The position numbers and the translations under genes were made by a program. DNA of 38,554 nucleotides from a virus, in the IMG/VR virus record IMGVR_UViG_3300028423_000702, positions 1 through 38,554 of that record; one strand, 5' to 3'. The notes below the pieces were generated by a model. It searched no databases and was not told the DNA's origin. It was given only the letters and a program-made list of their open reading frames with translations. Shown here one piece after another: positions 38,539 to 38,554 of the stretch (position 1 is the stretch's first letter; each line of letters begins with the position of its first letter).

Positions 38539-38554
38539 CCAATGGGTCCTATTC

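Noticed and set aside
38542-38554. Idea that the window is circular, with the small terminase start at the right end
   Set aside because: Joining the ends gives an open frame MGPIR into the terminase fragment, but the protein would lack its DNA-binding part and no ribosome site is seen, so closure is not supported.

Overview
The window reads as most of the genome of a lambda-like, long-tailed (siphovirus-type) phage or prophage of a Gram-negative, probably proteobacterial, host. The support is a lambda GpA-type terminase, a lambda B-type portal, a U/V/G-T/tape-measure/K/J-type tail series, Shine-Dalgarno-led and tightly overlapping genes, a Tat-signal protein and a peptidase M15 endolysin. 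No integrase, tRNA or clear bacterial housekeeping gene was found, so I cannot say whether it is integrated. The left edge cuts the small terminase gene.

Layout: 1-8.0 kb (+) holds packaging and head genes (TerS end, TerL, connector, portal, a protease-capsid fusion), tail terminator, tail tube and the frameshifted tail assembly chaperones. 8.0-19.5 kb (+) holds the tape measure, distal tail, tip and fibre genes, including a subtilisin-like protease and a fibre interrupted by two LamG domains. 19.5-21.7 kb (+) is a visibly GC-rich cassette. It has a C-type-lectin/FGE-fold tail protein whose C-terminus looks like the variable repeat of a diversity-generating retroelement (DGR), then an 8-bp-stem GRNA-loop DNA hairpin and a short Avd-like gene. 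No reverse transcriptase or template repeat is seen. 21.7-22.6 kb (+) is the lysis region. 22.6-32.0 kb (-) is a long early operon: small accessory genes, ThyX-like protein, VRR-NUC nuclease, SF2 helicase, PD-(D/E)XK nuclease, C5-methyltransferase-like protein, DUF669 OB-fold protein and a Sak4-like ATPase. It diverges at about 32.0 kb from a rightward unit (Cro-like regulator, Rha/antirepressor-type protein, primase-helicase). That unit is followed by a dense AGGGCG repeat cluster that may be a replication origin.

35.9-38.55 kb is a different kind of region. A non-coding G-rich stretch leads to a compact five-gene operon (with a GP88/DUF7227-like protein) that ends in a terminator. The operon is bracketed by two arrays of GNNAAT/ATTNNC hexamers that resemble Fur boxes.

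Several genes (portal, second U-like gene, Rha-like gene, one small early gene) are broken by single-base frameshifts. Some may be assembly errors in short G runs. The most interesting item is the apparent DGR target lacking a visible reverse transcriptase.
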